This document shows positions 1 to 9,721 of a DNA stretch of 64,000 bases, one piece after another (the stretch's first letter is position 1; each line of letters begins with the position of its first letter). Position numbers and translations under genes: made by a program. This stretch comes from Bradyrhizobium sp. NDS-1 (lineage in GTDB: Bacteria; Pseudomonadota; Alphaproteobacteria; Rhizobiales; Xanthobacteraceae): assembly GCF_032918005.1 (NCBI RefSeq), contig NZ_CP136628.1, positions 4,015,501 through 4,079,500 on the forward strand. The letters run 5' to 3'. The notes below the pieces were generated by a model. The model saw nothing but the letters and a program-made list of their open reading frames with translations, ran no database searches and was not told the origin of the DNA.

Positions 1-329
1 CATGCACTGGCTTCTTCATGGCGCTCGCGCCGGCTGGAGAGCTCGTAGAGACCGAGCGCTGCGAAGGGGCCGATCAGCGCGAAGCCGGCGGCGAGGGGAA
101 ACAACAATGGCAGCACCGAATAGCCCATCACCACGCGGGCGAGTACGAGGCCGAGCACCGGGTAGATCACGCAGAGAATGATGGCGTGGCTCGGAAAGGC
201 CTTGAAATCATCCCAGCCGCGCCGGAGCGCATCGTGCAGATCGGTCAGCTGGATGGTTCGAATGACAGGTCCAGCCGCATCCGCGCTCTGGGCCATTGTG
301 GGGACATTGCCCTGGTAGAGTGTGGCCAT
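1..329 (-). CDS. DUF2189-type integral membrane protein, C-terminus cut by window edge
   Basis: The reverse strand reads from an ATG at 329 to the window edge, about 109 codons. A soluble N-terminus containing 'IRTIQLTDLHDALRRGW' is followed by two hydrophobic segments, 'AIILCVIYPVLGLVLARVV' and a second around 'LLFPLAAGFALIGPFAALG'. That layout, an amphipathic start and a Gly/Pro-rich membrane pair, is typical of the DUF2189 family of predicted multipass inner-membrane proteins, whose function is unknown. The later membrane segments lie outside the window. The gene is divergent from the DUF3597 gene at 664. Confidence 0.75.
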   Translation of the reverse strand, partial: MATLYQGNVPTMAQSADAAGPVIRTIQLTDLHDALRRGWDDFKAFPSHAIILCVIYPVLGLVLARVVMGYSVLPLLFPLAAGFALIGPFAALGLYELSSRRERHEEASA

Positions 330-663
330 GGTCGCTAGCTCCCTTGCCGAGCGGCCGAATCCGGCGCCGGCAAACGGCGCGAGTAGCCGCCATTCTTGAG
401 GTTCGCGAGTCCGACCAGACGCGAATTCCGGAAGGCATCGCGAGCTGAACGCGAAGCGTACGCCGATTTCCGAGTCCTGTCCCTCACGCTTGGGTGAGAT
501 TCGATGCCGCAGCGCAACCCTGACGACGTCATTCGGTCGTCATTTCGCCGCAGATAAGCTGATGCTGCTCGCTGGTTCGCAGAACTTCGCGGGCACAACG
601 CAGTAACTTGGTCTATAAGTGCCACTCAAGGCCCTTCCAACGGATCCTTTTCGGGGAGCAGAT
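330..663. other. Divergent intergenic region, nothing recognised
   Basis: This gap lies between the divergent DUF2189 and DUF3597 genes. Short ORFs here show no family features. A purine-rich stretch (GGGGAGCAG) just before 664 is the ribosome site of the DUF3597 gene. I see no clear promoter boxes, RNA or repeat. Confidence 0.5.
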
Positions 664-1059
664 ATGAGCATTTTCGGGAAAATCATGGGCGCGATCTTCG
701 GGAGCCAGCCGGCTTCCGCCGCGCCTGCCGGTGGCGCAGCTTCGCCCGCTGGAGCGGCGCCGGGAGCATCGTCGACGCCGGCCGGCGCGCCCATGGCCGC
801 GGTCGATGTCGCGGCGATCGTCGACAAGGCGGTGGCCGCGCACAAGGGCGAGAAGCTGGAATGGCGAACCTCAATCGTCGACCTCATGAAGGCGCTCGAC
901 ATCGATTCCAGCCTCGCTGCGCGCAAGGACCTTGCCAAGGAGCTCGGCTACAGCGGCGACATGAACGATTCCGCCAGCATGAACGTCTGGCTGCACAAGC
1001 AGGTGATGTCCAAGCTCGCCGCCAATGGCGGCAAGCTGCCGCCGGAGATCAAGCACTGA
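664..1059 (+). CDS. DUF3597 domain protein
   Basis: A 131-residue protein starting 'MSIFGKIMGAIFG', then a low-complexity Ala/Pro/Gly linker (about residues 15-45) and a compact C-terminal helical domain. The C-terminal domain has the DUF3597 signature: 'VDVAAIVDKAVA', 'LEWRTSIVDLMKALDIDSSLAARKDLAKELGY' read as two blocks, and a 'MNVWLHKQVM' helix. The family is common in rhizobia and looks like a small DNA- or membrane-associated helical fold, but its role is unknown. The ATG at 664 is preferred over an upstream in-frame ATG at 619 because GGGGAGCAG sits just ahead of it. A strong hairpin terminator follows. Confidence 0.85.
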   Translation: MSIFGKIMGAIFGSQPASAAPAGGAASPAGAAPGASSTPAGAPMAAVDVAAIVDKAVAAHKGEKLEWRTSIVDLMKALDIDSSLAARKDLAKELGYSGDMNDSASMNVWLHKQVMSKLAANGGKLPPEIKH

Positions 1060-1081
1060 CCGGCCACAGGTCGTGCCGCAA

Positions 1082-1107
1082 GGGCCCGCGATCTCGCGGG
1101 CCCTTTT
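1082..1107 (+). terminator. Rho-independent terminator after DUF3597 gene
   Basis: A perfect 9-bp stem (GGGCCCGCG / CGCGGGCCC) with a 4-nt loop is followed by TTTT. It lies 22 nt past the stop codon. On the other strand it sits just beyond the end of the convergent acetyltransferase gene, so it may serve both. Confidence 0.85.
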
Positions 1108-1111
1108 GCTT

Positions 1112-1387
1112 TCAGGCGAGGAGATCCGCGTCCTCCGGATGCCTGTCGAGATAGTCGACGACGAAGCCGCAGCCGGCGATCACCTTTCGGCCGTCGCGCC
1201 GGATCAACTCCAGCGCGCCCTTGACCAGCTCGGATGCGATGCCGCGGCCGCGGAGCGCACGAGGCGTCTCGGTATGGGTGATGATGACCGCCGTCGGCGT
1301 CAGCCGGTAATTGGCGAAGGCGATATCGCTGCCGACATCGAGTTCGAAGCGGCTCCTGTCCTTGTTGTCTCGTACCGATGCGGCCAT
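1112..1387 (-). CDS. Small GNAT-fold N-acetyltransferase (YjdJ type)
   Basis: A 91-residue protein of the minimal acetyltransferase family. It begins 'MAASVRDNKDRSRFELDV', has a beta-strand pair with 'ITHTETPRALRGRGIASELV' (the R/Q-x-x-G-x-G/A acetyl-CoA loop is RGRGIA), and ends with 'CGFVVDYLDRHPEDADLL'. This matches the single-domain Gcn5-related family in which the usual N-terminal strands are missing. The substrate is unknown. A paralogue with the same layout lies at 2149-2406, suggesting a local duplication separated by the SPW membrane gene. Confidence 0.85.
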   Translation of the reverse strand: MAASVRDNKDRSRFELDVGSDIAFANYRLTPTAVIITHTETPRALRGRGIASELVKGALELIRRDGRKVIAGCGFVVDYLDRHPEDADLLA

Positions 1388-1703
1388 GCAAGATCCTTCC
1401 GGCGTGCGTCTTCCGCGTTGATCTATGAGCCCGCCTCCGTCCTTGGCAAGGCGCGGTTAAGGGGGCTTGCCGCACGGCAGATATCTGCAAACGCGCATGC
1501 CTTTGGCTGCAGTGCGGCATGAAAAACCTTCCTTGTGAACATCACGCCGGCTCGAATAATTGCCGACGCCGCTCTTGCAAGTTCCATGGCGGCTCCCACG
1601 TCCTCTCAAGGACATACGCCCGAATGCGGCCGGCAGGGTCGCTAGACATTCGGAGTGTCATGATTGCCAGCCGCAGACGTATGCCTCTTTGTAGGAGGGT
1701 ACG
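1388..1703. other. Intergenic region upstream of SPW gene
   Basis: No convincing gene in about 316 bases. The only clear element is a strong ribosome site (GTAGGAGGG) directly before the SPW gene ATG at 1704. A short ORF on + from 1519 has no recognisable features. Confidence 0.5.
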
Positions 1704-2099
1704 ATGTCGGACTTTGGTTTCTTGAAGACTCATCGAACATGGGAAGACTGGTGCGGGATGCTGCTCGGCGCGGCGATCGTGGCTTCGCCGTGGTTTCCCA
1801 TCCATGATCCGGGGATTGCCGGACATCAGACGGCGATCCTGAATACGGTCGCAATCGGTCTGGTCGTATTTGGCATCAGCCAGCTCGAATATGTCGCCTT
1901 GCAGCGCTGGCAGGAGGTGATGACGATCCTGGTCGGACTGTGGCTCATCGCCTCGCCTTATGCGCTCGGCTATTCCGGTGACGGTTTTCTCCGCATCTAT
2001 CACACGAGCCTCGGCGCGGTGGTGGTGCTGCTGGGCATACTCCAGCTATGGCAGGACTGGGATCTGAACGATCGTGACATGCTCAAGCACGGACAATAG
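1704..2099 (+). CDS. SPW-repeat integral membrane protein
   Basis: A 131-residue protein with four predicted membrane helices arranged as two SPW units: 'WCGMLLGAAIVASPWFPI' and 'LVGLWLIASPYALGY'. The SPW motif appears as SPW in the first unit and SPY in the second. A Trp/Glu-rich soluble N-terminus (HRTWEDW) precedes the first helix, as usual for the family. Function is unknown; members are found in the inner membrane. AGGAGG is well placed upstream. The two small GNAT genes flank it on the opposite strand. Confidence 0.85.
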   Translation: MSDFGFLKTHRTWEDWCGMLLGAAIVASPWFPIHDPGIAGHQTAILNTVAIGLVVFGISQLEYVALQRWQEVMTILVGLWLIASPYALGYSGDGFLRIYHTSLGAVVVLLGILQLWQDWDLNDRDMLKHGQ

Positions 2100-2148
2100 T
2101 CCGTAGATGGCGGCAGGCCTGCTGACTACGGGCGGCGGGCCTGCCCCC

Positions 2149-2406
2149 TTATCTCGTGACGAGATCCGCATAGTCCGGGTGCTTTTCGATCCATGCTTTC
2201 ACGAACGGGCATTGCGGGATCAGCTTCAATCCGGACGCACGGACCTGGTCGAGCGCGCCTTGTACCAGCTTCGAGCCGACGCCCTTGCCGCCGAGCTCCT
2301 TCGGCACATCGGTGTGCTCGAACGTGATGACGTCGCCGTCGAGCCTGTGGCCTTCCACCGCGAGCTCGAAGCGGCAATGGTCCTTGTTGTCGATGACGTC
2401 GCTCAT
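2149..2406 (-). CDS. Small GNAT-fold N-acetyltransferase, paralogue
   Basis: An 85-residue minimal acetyltransferase, 'MSDVIDNKDHCRFELAVEG', with an acetyl-CoA loop 'ELGGKGVGSKLV' and a C-terminal 'CPFVKAWIEKHPDYADLV'. It is clearly related to the protein at 1112-1387 (both carry xDNKDxxRFEL near the start and HPxxADL at the end). An in-frame ATG at 2454 would add 16 residues, but the ATG at 2406 aligns with the paralogue and has GGAAGG eight bases upstream, so I prefer it. Substrate unknown. Confidence 0.85.
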   Translation of the reverse strand: MSDVIDNKDHCRFELAVEGHRLDGDVITFEHTDVPKELGGKGVGSKLVQGALDQVRASGLKLIPQCPFVKAWIEKHPDYADLVTR

Positions 2407-2493
2407 GTTGTCGACCTTCCAGACGCCGGCCTCGTGCACCAATTCATAACGCACGGTCGGGCAGGCTGGTTTCCGATATTAAGGTCGTTCGGT

Positions 2494-2853
2494 TCAATCG
2501 GCCGCTTTGGCGAGCCTGGAGTCTTCGGGCTGCTGCTGCGGGCGCAGGCAACCCTGGCAGATGACCAGGGAGCGGTTGACCCTGGCATCCTGCTCGGCCT
2601 CGCTGCCGTCCTGCGCTTGCCACCACTCCTTCGAATAAGGCTGAAGACCGGCTTGCGAGCTGCTTCGCTCGCCTCCGGTCGCCGTCCGCGTTGGTCGTGA
2701 AGTAGCATGTGGACGATTGGGATCCTCGCCGGCGCCATCCCAGGCATAACGGGCTGGCTTGAAGGCGGGATCGGACGCCAGATGCGCCTGTGGCGCGACG
2801 GCACATCCGGCGAGCGCCAGCGACAACAGGAGGAAGGCAGGCGCTTTGACCAT
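2494..2853 (-). CDS. Small lipoprotein, unknown function
   Basis: A 119-residue product beginning 'MVKAPAFLLLSLALAGCAVAP': positively charged start, hydrophobic core and a lipobox LAGC, so the mature protein should begin at Cys17 as a lipoprotein. The rest is polar with no fold I recognise. It ends with two cysteines in 'VICQGCLRPQQQ'. Longer in-frame starts exist (to 2949), but they would bury the signal sequence; ATG 2853 has GGAGG-type purines upstream. It is divergent from the exported protein gene at 2948. Confidence 0.7.
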   Translation of the reverse strand: MVKAPAFLLLSLALAGCAVAPQAHLASDPAFKPARYAWDGAGEDPNRPHATSRPTRTATGGERSSSQAGLQPYSKEWWQAQDGSEAEQDARVNRSLVICQGCLRPQQQPEDSRLAKAAD

Positions 2854-2947
2854 GATGCGGCACTCTGTACGCGAGAACTGAACGAAGGTGCGCCGATCAT
2901 GTTTAAAATTCCCTGAACGATTGCGGCCGCGCCGGCGACCAACCCGC

Positions 2948-3445
2948 ATGCGTTATCTGATCTTCATGCTCGCTCTGTTCACCTCTGCCGCGCGCGCCGA
3001 GGATGCAAAGACGTTCAATCCAGCCGACTATCCGCCCGGCGTGCAGAAGGCGCTGCGCTACGCCAATGAGGAATGCACCAGCCAGGATGGCGGCGAGGTG
3101 AGATTCGCGACTGATACGGTACGCAGGATCGACCTCACCGGCGACGGCCGCGACGACTACATCGTCGACTTCGGCGAGACCAAATGCGGGGATCGCGAGA
3201 CCACCTATTGCGGAACCGGCGGTTGCGTCATGAAGATCCTCGTGACGCTGCCGGACGGCAGCATGCGCGAGGTGTTCGACGGCCATGTCCTTCGCTACAG
3301 GATCATAGCCCCGCCCACGAAGCGCGGTGCTGCGCGCAGCATCCGCTTCGATCTGCATGGCAGCTTCTGCGGCGGCTTTGGTCCGCAGGCCTGCGCCAAG
3401 CACAGGACCGTCACGACGACGCCGTTCGCATTCAAGCAACCGTAG
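2948..3445 (+). CDS. Exported protein of unknown function with FG-GAP-like strand
   Basis: A 165-residue protein with a cleavable signal peptide, 'MRYLIFMLALFTSAARA', cleaving before 'EDAKTFNP'. The mature part has six cysteines and one 'DLTGDGRDDYIVDF' segment like a single FG-GAP/VCBS calcium-binding blade, then 'CGDRETTYCGTGGC'. The even number of cysteines suggests periplasmic disulfides. The upstream in-frame ATG at 2888 is rejected because the signal peptide starts at 2948. Function unknown. Confidence 0.75.
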   Translation: MRYLIFMLALFTSAARAEDAKTFNPADYPPGVQKALRYANEECTSQDGGEVRFATDTVRRIDLTGDGRDDYIVDFGETKCGDRETTYCGTGGCVMKILVTLPDGSMREVFDGHVLRYRIIAPPTKRGAARSIRFDLHGSFCGGFGPQACAKHRTVTTTPFAFKQP

Positions 3446-3550
3446 GGGAGCCGTGCGTCCGGCGGCCTTGCAGGGGCGCTGGCGATGGCGATAAATGGGC
3501 TGAAATGAGCGGGCAGCTCGCGTGCCGTCCGCCCTCGAAGAGGAAGCCCG

Positions 3551-5158
3551 ATGCAGCCCCTGCGCATGTCCCGCCGCGTCATGAATCTCGCCTACATGCT
3601 GACCCAGAACGCGCGGCGGCATGGGTCTCGTCCGGGCTTCGTCTGGGGGGACAGATCCTGGACCTGGCGCGAGATCGATGCGCAGGTCTCGGCGCTGGCC
3701 ACGGCGCTCGCCGCGCGCGGCATTGCGAAGGGCGACCGCATCCTGGTCCATTCCAAGAATGGCGACGAGATGTTCTTGTCGATGTTCGCGGCATTCCGGC
3801 TCGGCGCGGTCTGGGTGCCCACCAATTTCCGCCTGATGCCGGACGAGGTCACCTATCTCGCGGAGGCCTCCGGGGCCAAGGCATTTCTTTGCCATGTCGA
3901 TTTTCCTGAACATGCCGCGGCGGTGAAGGGCGGCGCGCTCGAGTTCATCTGGAGCATCGACGGCAAGGCCGGATTCGGCGAGCGCTCGGTCGCTGATGCC
4001 ATCGCCGCGCAGGCCGGCGCCAGTATCGCGAATGCCGATGTCGAGCACGACGATCCCTGCTGGTTCTTCTTCACCTCCGGCACCACCGGGCGTTCCAAGG
4101 CGGCGGTGCTGACCCACGGCCAGATGGGATTTGTCGTCACCAACCATCTCGCCGATCTCACTCCCGGGGTGACCGAGGCGGACGCCTCGCTGGTGGTGGC
4201 GCCGCTCTCGCATGGCGCCGGCGTGCACCAGCTGGTGCAGACCGCGCGCGGCGTCTGCACCGTATTGTTGCCGACCGAGAAGTTCGACATCGACGAGGCC
4301 TTCCGTCTGATCGAAAAGCATCGGGTCGCCAATCTCTTCACCGTGCCGACGATCCTGAAGATGATGGTCGAGCACCCCGCCGTCGACAAATACGACCACG
4401 CCTCGCTGCGTCACGTGATCTATGCGGGCGCGCCGATGTATCGGGAGGATCAGAAGACCGCGCTGAAGAAGCTCGGCAAGGTCATCGTGCAATATTTCGG
4501 CCTTGGCGAGGTCACCGGCAACATCACCGTGCTGCCGGCGGCGCTGCACGATCCCGAGGACGGTCCGCACGCCAAGATCGGCACCTGCGGTTTCGAGCGC
4601 ACCGGCATGCAGGTTTCGATCCAGGACGACGAGGGCCGCGAACTCGCGGCCAACCAGAGCGGCGAGATCTGCGTGATCGGGCCGGCGGTGCTCGCCGGCT
4701 ATTACGACAACCCTGAAGCCAATGCGAAGGCATTCCGCAACGGCTGGTTCCGGACCGGCGATCTCGGCCATATGGACGAGGAGGGCTTCGTCTACATCAC
4801 CGGCCGCGCGTCCGACATGTACATCTCCGGCGGCTCCAACATCTATCCGCGCGAGATCGAGGAGAAGATCTTGACGCATCCCGCGGTCGGGGAGGTCGCC
4901 GTGCTCGGCGTGCCAGATGCGACCTGGGGCGAGGTCGGCGTCGCCGTTTGCGTTGCGCGGGACGGCCAGAAGCCGGTGAGCGAGGCCGAGATGGCGGCAT
5001 TCCTGTCGCCAAAGGTGCCGCGCTACAAGATGCCGAAGCGGTTCTTCTTCTGGGAGGCGCTGCCGAAATCCGGCTATGGCAAGATTCCAAAACGCATGGT
5101 GCGCGACGAGCTCGAGGCGCGCGGGCTGCTCGATCTCGACAAGACGAAAGCTGGCTGA
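3551..5158 (+). CDS. Acyl-CoA synthetase (AMP-binding family)
   Basis: A 535-residue ANL-superfamily adenylating enzyme. It activates a carboxylic acid with ATP and transfers it to CoA. The P-loop-like AMP motif is 'FFTSGTTGRSKAAVLTH' near residue 175. Further conserved pieces are 'YFGLGEVTGN', 'GWFRTGDLGHMDEEGFVYITGRASDMYISGG' (A8 hinge, read in parts) and a C-terminal 'PKSGYGKIPKRMVRDEL' with the catalytic Lys. Length fits fatty-acyl or aromatic-acyl CoA ligases; substrate cannot be assigned. AGGAAG precedes the ATG. It ends 9 bases before the PCC-domain gene and probably shares its transcript. Confidence 0.9.
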   Translation: MQPLRMSRRVMNLAYMLTQNARRHGSRPGFVWGDRSWTWREIDAQVSALATALAARGIAKGDRILVHSKNGDEMFLSMFAAFRLGAVWVPTNFRLMPDEVTYLAEASGAKAFLCHVDFPEHAAAVKGGALEFIWSIDGKAGFGERSVADAIAAQAGASIANADVEHDDPCWFFFTSGTTGRSKAAVLTHGQMGFVVTNHLADLTPGVTEADASLVVAPLSHGAGVHQLVQTARGVCTVLLPTEKFDIDEAFRLIEKHRVANLFTVPTILKMMVEHPAVDKYDHASLRHVIYAGAPMYREDQKTALKKLGKVIVQYFGLGEVTGNITVLPAALHDPEDGPHAKIGTCGFERTGMQVSIQDDEGRELAANQSGEICVIGPAVLAGYYDNPEANAKAFRNGWFRTGDLGHMDEEGFVYITGRASDMYISGGSNIYPREIEEKILTHPAVGEVAVLGVPDATWGEVGVAVCVARDGQKPVSEAEMAAFLSPKVPRYKMPKRFFFWEALPKSGYGKIPKRMVRDELEARGLLDLDKTKAG

Positions 5159-5167
5159 GCGCAGCCG

Positions 5168-6028
5168 ATGCGAAATATCAAGCAGCCGGGCACGCCCGTC
5201 GCCGAACGCATCCAATGGGTGGAGGCGAGGGGACGCGCCTTCTCATTCATGCTTCAAGCGGGCCTGCCGCTGCTGGAAGCCGCACGGCTCGGCTTTGCGG
5301 CCGAAGGTTTCACGAACGGCGTGCTCAGCTTCCGGCAGGGCGCGCTCGGGCCGTTCGCCTATGTCATGCCGGCGCTGTCGAAGACCGGTGAGAACGCTGC
5401 GTTTTACAGCGACACGTTCCGGCCCGGCGGCGTGACGCGTACGAGGCTCGGCAGCATGACGCTCGGCACGCGGGACGGCGCGCCGTTCTTTCACTGCCAT
5501 GGGCTCTGGACGGAAGCCGACGGCAGGGACAGTGGTGGCCACATGCTGCCCGACCAGACTGTCGTCGCCGAACCGTTCGAGGTCGAGGCCTTCGGTATCG
5601 ACGGTGCGACGTTCACCGCCGAGCCCGATCCCGAGACCAATTTCAAGCTGTTCGGGCCGGTGCCCGCGGAGCGTACGGGCGCGCGCACGACGAGCCGCGC
5701 GTTCGCGCTCCGGCTGCGCCCGAACCAGGATTTTGCCGGCGCGCTCGAAGCGTTCTGCCGCGCGCGTGGCATCGCGCGTGCGAAGATCCATGGCGGCGTC
5801 GGTTCGACCATCGGCGCGCGCTTCATCCATGGCGGCGTGACCGAGCCGTTTGCGACCGAGCTTGCGGTGACGGCCGGGCTGATCGCGCCCGGGCCCTCCG
5901 GCGCGCCCGAGGCTGCGCTCGACGTCGCGTTGGTCGACTACACCGGCGGCCTGGCGGAAGGGCGCCTGGTCAACGGCGACAATCCCGTGCTGATGACGAT
6001 GGAGCTGGTGCTGGAGGCGCTGGATTAG
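5168..6028 (+). CDS. PCC/PPC (DUF296) domain protein, two-domain form
   Basis: A 286-residue protein with two related halves. The second half (about 165-286) has the DUF296 pattern 'RAFALRLRPNQDFAGALEAFCRARGIARAKIHGGVGS'. The first half repeats a weaker version ('RGRAFSFMLQAGLPLLEAARLGFAAEGF'). The fold is known from AT-hook plant proteins and from bacterial proteins of unclear role. It starts 9 bases after the acyl-CoA synthetase stop, so the two are probably co-transcribed, which suggests a linked metabolic role rather than DNA binding. Confidence 0.75.
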   Translation: MRNIKQPGTPVAERIQWVEARGRAFSFMLQAGLPLLEAARLGFAAEGFTNGVLSFRQGALGPFAYVMPALSKTGENAAFYSDTFRPGGVTRTRLGSMTLGTRDGAPFFHCHGLWTEADGRDSGGHMLPDQTVVAEPFEVEAFGIDGATFTAEPDPETNFKLFGPVPAERTGARTTSRAFALRLRPNQDFAGALEAFCRARGIARAKIHGGVGSTIGARFIHGGVTEPFATELAVTAGLIAPGPSGAPEAALDVALVDYTGGLAEGRLVNGDNPVLMTMELVLEALD

Positions 6029-6133
6029 CCGTGCAGTCGCGGCTTTCGCCGGGAATTCATGCCGATTGCCTAACGTCATTGTTCCCGTTATGTTCTTTCT
6101 TGGGTCTTTGGCGGAACGGACGGAGAGGCGGTT

Positions 6134-6901
6134 ATGAGCCGGAGGGGTCATCGCACCATCAACTTGCCTGCGCCGTATCTGAAGCGGGTCTGGCTCGACC
6201 CGTTGCAGGTTGGGGATCGCGAGGCCTATCCGTTTTGCCTGCCGATCTTCCCGGATGATTTCGAGCTCAACTTCGACGCGGCCATCACCATCATCGTCGG
6301 AGAGAACGGCACCGGGAAGTCGACGATCCTCGAAGGCATCGCATCGCTCGCCGGCTACGACGATGCCGGAGGCGGCAAGGGCTACATGCCGGTCGACCAC
6401 TCCGAGGCGCGCGAGAAGATGGGTGGTCAACTCTCCAGGGCGCTGCGCGCAAGCTGGCTGCCGAAGATCACCAATGGCTGGTTTTTTCGTGCCGAGAGCT
6501 TCTTCTCGGTGGCGCGATATCTCGACAAGGCCGCGCGTGACGCCGGCCAGGCCGGTCCCGATTTCCTCTCGCATTCCCACGGCGAGGGCTTCCTGCGCTT
6601 CTTCGAGGAGCGCTGTCAGCGCCAGGGCATCTTCATCTTCGACGAGCCGGAATCGGCATTATCGCCGGCACGTCAGCTCGAATTCCTGAAGCTGCTCCGG
6701 CGCATGGAGGAGTCCCGGATCTGCCAGGTGATCATGGCGACCCATTCGCCGATGCTGATGGCCTATCCGAACGCCCGGCTGCTGCGGCTCGGGAAATACG
6801 GCCTGGAGCCTGTGACCGTGGAAGAGACCGACCATTACCGCTTGATGCGGGAATTCTGCAACGACCCGCGCGGGTTCGTGCAGGCGACGCTGGGAGAGTA
6901 G
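6134..6901 (+). CDS. Stand-alone AAA/ABC-type ATPase (COG3910-like)
   Basis: A 255-residue soluble ATPase. Walker A 'GENGTGKST' lies near residue 57. An ABC-like signature 'LSHSHGEGF' precedes Walker B 'GIFIFDEPESALSP', and a switch His is present in 'MATHSPMLMAYP'. The protein has ABC-ATPase core motifs but no membrane partner nearby, which is the layout of the predicted ATPase group COG3910. Role unknown. GGAGAGG sits five bases before the ATG. It is the last gene before the repeat/IS110 region. Confidence 0.85.
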   Translation: MSRRGHRTINLPAPYLKRVWLDPLQVGDREAYPFCLPIFPDDFELNFDAAITIIVGENGTGKSTILEGIASLAGYDDAGGGKGYMPVDHSEAREKMGGQLSRALRASWLPKITNGWFFRAESFFSVARYLDKAARDAGQAGPDFLSHSHGEGFLRFFEERCQRQGIFIFDEPESALSPARQLEFLKLLRRMEESRICQVIMATHSPMLMAYPNARLLRLGKYGLEPVTVEETDHYRLMREFCNDPRGFVQATLGE

Positions 6902-6941
6902 GGGAGTGTGTCGGAGGGCGTTTCGCCGGAGTCGCTGTCGC

Positions 6942-6989
6942 GTCCCGGACAAGCTGCAATGCGCGAGCGTTGCGGCGCAGAGCCGGGAC
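6942..6989. repeat. Palindromic repeat
   Basis: An imperfect palindrome bounded by GTCCCGG ... CCGGGAC with an inner GCAATGCGC / GCGTTGCGGC pairing. It and the next palindrome form a pair between the AAA ATPase and the IS110 region. The sequence resembles an interspersed Bradyrhizobium repeat I recall. Confidence 0.6.
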
Positions 6990-7020
6990 CCAGAGGCCGC
7001 GCATATCGCTGCTGCATGGG

Positions 7021-7070
7021 CCCCGGCTCTGCAGCGCATCGCCAAAGGGGGCGCTGCGCAGCGTCCGGGG
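7021..7070. repeat. Second palindromic repeat of the pair
   Basis: CCCCGG...CCGGGG encloses CTGCAGCGC / GCGCTGCGCAG. It is related to the 6942-6989 element in opposite orientation ('GCAGAGCCGGGAC' there, 'CCCCGGCTCTGC' here). Confidence 0.6.
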
Positions 7071-7072
7071 CA

Positions 7073-8478
<1,406 letters not shown>

Positions 8479-8499
8479 GCTGATCGAGCGCGCCCTACC

Positions 8500-8522
8500 G
8501 CGCTCGGTCCTCGACCGAGCGC
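8500..8522 (+). other. Hairpin in IS110 right end
   Basis: A perfect 10-bp stem, GCGCTCGGTC / GACCGAGCGC, with a 3-nt loop lies 21 bases after the transposase stop. No T-run follows, so it is probably an end structure rather than a terminator. Confidence 0.5.
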
Positions 8523-8642
8523 ATGCCAAGCCGACAGACCGACGAGCGGACGGGGTCAAGGCCGTCAGCCGCCAAAGGCGGTGGCGCGTCCAGCGCCAGC
8601 CTTGAGGCCGGCCGATCGGCGGTCTACTTCAGCACAGTTGCT

Positions 8643-9065
8643 CCCCCGGGGAGCGTTGCACTATTGCCCCCGTCGCCTTGCGGCTGATCGATGTGCGCGC
8701 CGGTCGGCCGCCGCATCGCCGCAAACCTTGACGCCAGAACCCCGGGCGCCAGGACCACACGATTTTGCCGTACGCGGGCTGCACCTGTCGTGTGCGCGCG
8801 TTGCCTGCTCACGGTGTGACCCGCCCTGCAAACCGACTGCGCGCGACGCGGCCCGCGTCCACCACCTCCCATCCCGCGTTCGTGACGATCGCGATCCGCC
8901 CCTCGGCCCGGGTTGAGGTGGCCGAAACATGCGATATTTCCGAATTCTAGTAAAGCGAATTATTTGCGACGAAGGCATTGACCTTCTCGTTGGGTGTTTT
9001 GCCCGTCGGGCAGCGCAACAGGTTGTGGGCTCGGCCGAACGCCGCCGCAACGGTGCCATGAACCG
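8643..9065. repeat. Right half of the split interspersed repeat
   Basis: Non-coding sequence continuing the left half after removal of IS110. It includes a palindrome CTCCCCCGGGGAG at the junction and a stretch around 8945-9010 with 'GCGAATTATTTGCGACGAAG'. I recall similar text from other Bradyrhizobium loci. The right boundary is approximate. Confidence 0.4.
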
Positions 9066-9152
9066 GTCTCCCCTCGGCCCCAAAATGCGCTAGGATGACC
9101 GCAGCGCGCATTCCAAGTCGCGCGTGATCAACTGGACGTATGAGGAAACGAG

Positions 9153-9719
9153 ATGAGGGTGACGATGGGACGGCGCGCAGCCGTGGCTGCGGCGCTGGCT
9201 GTAATTGGGGCGGCAGGCTTGACGGTGACGTTTGGCCCGGCCTGGGGGCACGGGCCGACCCGGCAGAAGGTGCGAGAATCCATCGAGATCAGCGCGCCAC
9301 CGGCCAAGGTGTGGGCCGCGATCTCCAATTTCCAGGACATGAGCTGGCTTCCGATCGTCACCAAGACCGAAGGCCAGAAGGGCAACGAGATCGGCGCGAC
9401 GCGGACGCTGACCCTGACAGGTGGCCCGACGGTCGAGGAGGAGCTCTACAAATACGAGCCCGACATGCAGAGCTATTCGTACCGGATCACCAAGGTCGAC
9501 GTGAAGGTGCTGCCGGTTACCAATTATTCCTCGACCTTGACGGTGTCGCCGGCGCCCGACGGCAAGTCCAAGCTGGAATGGGCCGGCGCGTTCTACCGCG
9601 GCTTTCCCAACAACGATCCGCCGCCGGAACTGAGCGACGAGGCCGCGGTGAGGGCGGTGAGCGGTCTGTACAAGTCCGGCCTCGAGGCGCTCAAGAAGAA
9701 GATCGAGAGCGGTAGCTGA
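9153..9719 (+). CDS. Exported SRPBCC-family protein
   Basis: A 188-residue protein with an N-terminal signal or anchor ('MGRRAAVAAALAVIGAAGLTV') and a mature START/Bet v1-like domain: 'VRESIEISAPPAKVWAAISNFQDMSWLP' (read in two parts), then strands ending at 'LKKKIES'. SRPBCC proteins bind hydrophobic ligands in a deep pocket; the ligand here is unknown. GAGGAAACGAG precedes the ATG at 9153. The beta-propeller gene starts 2 bases after its stop, so the two form an operon and both products are predicted to be periplasmic. Confidence 0.85.
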   Translation: MRVTMGRRAAVAAALAVIGAAGLTVTFGPAWGHGPTRQKVRESIEISAPPAKVWAAISNFQDMSWLPIVTKTEGQKGNEIGATRTLTLTGGPTVEEELYKYEPDMQSYSYRITKVDVKVLPVTNYSSTLTVSPAPDGKSKLEWAGAFYRGFPNNDPPPELSDEAAVRAVSGLYKSGLEALKKKIESGS

Positions 9720-9721
9720 TC

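Noticed and set aside
2903..5215. 770-codon ORF on the minus strand
   Set aside because: Antisense shadow of the acyl-CoA synthetase in GC-rich DNA; the protein is rich in His/Arg/Asp with no domain, while the + frame has clear AMP-binding motifs.
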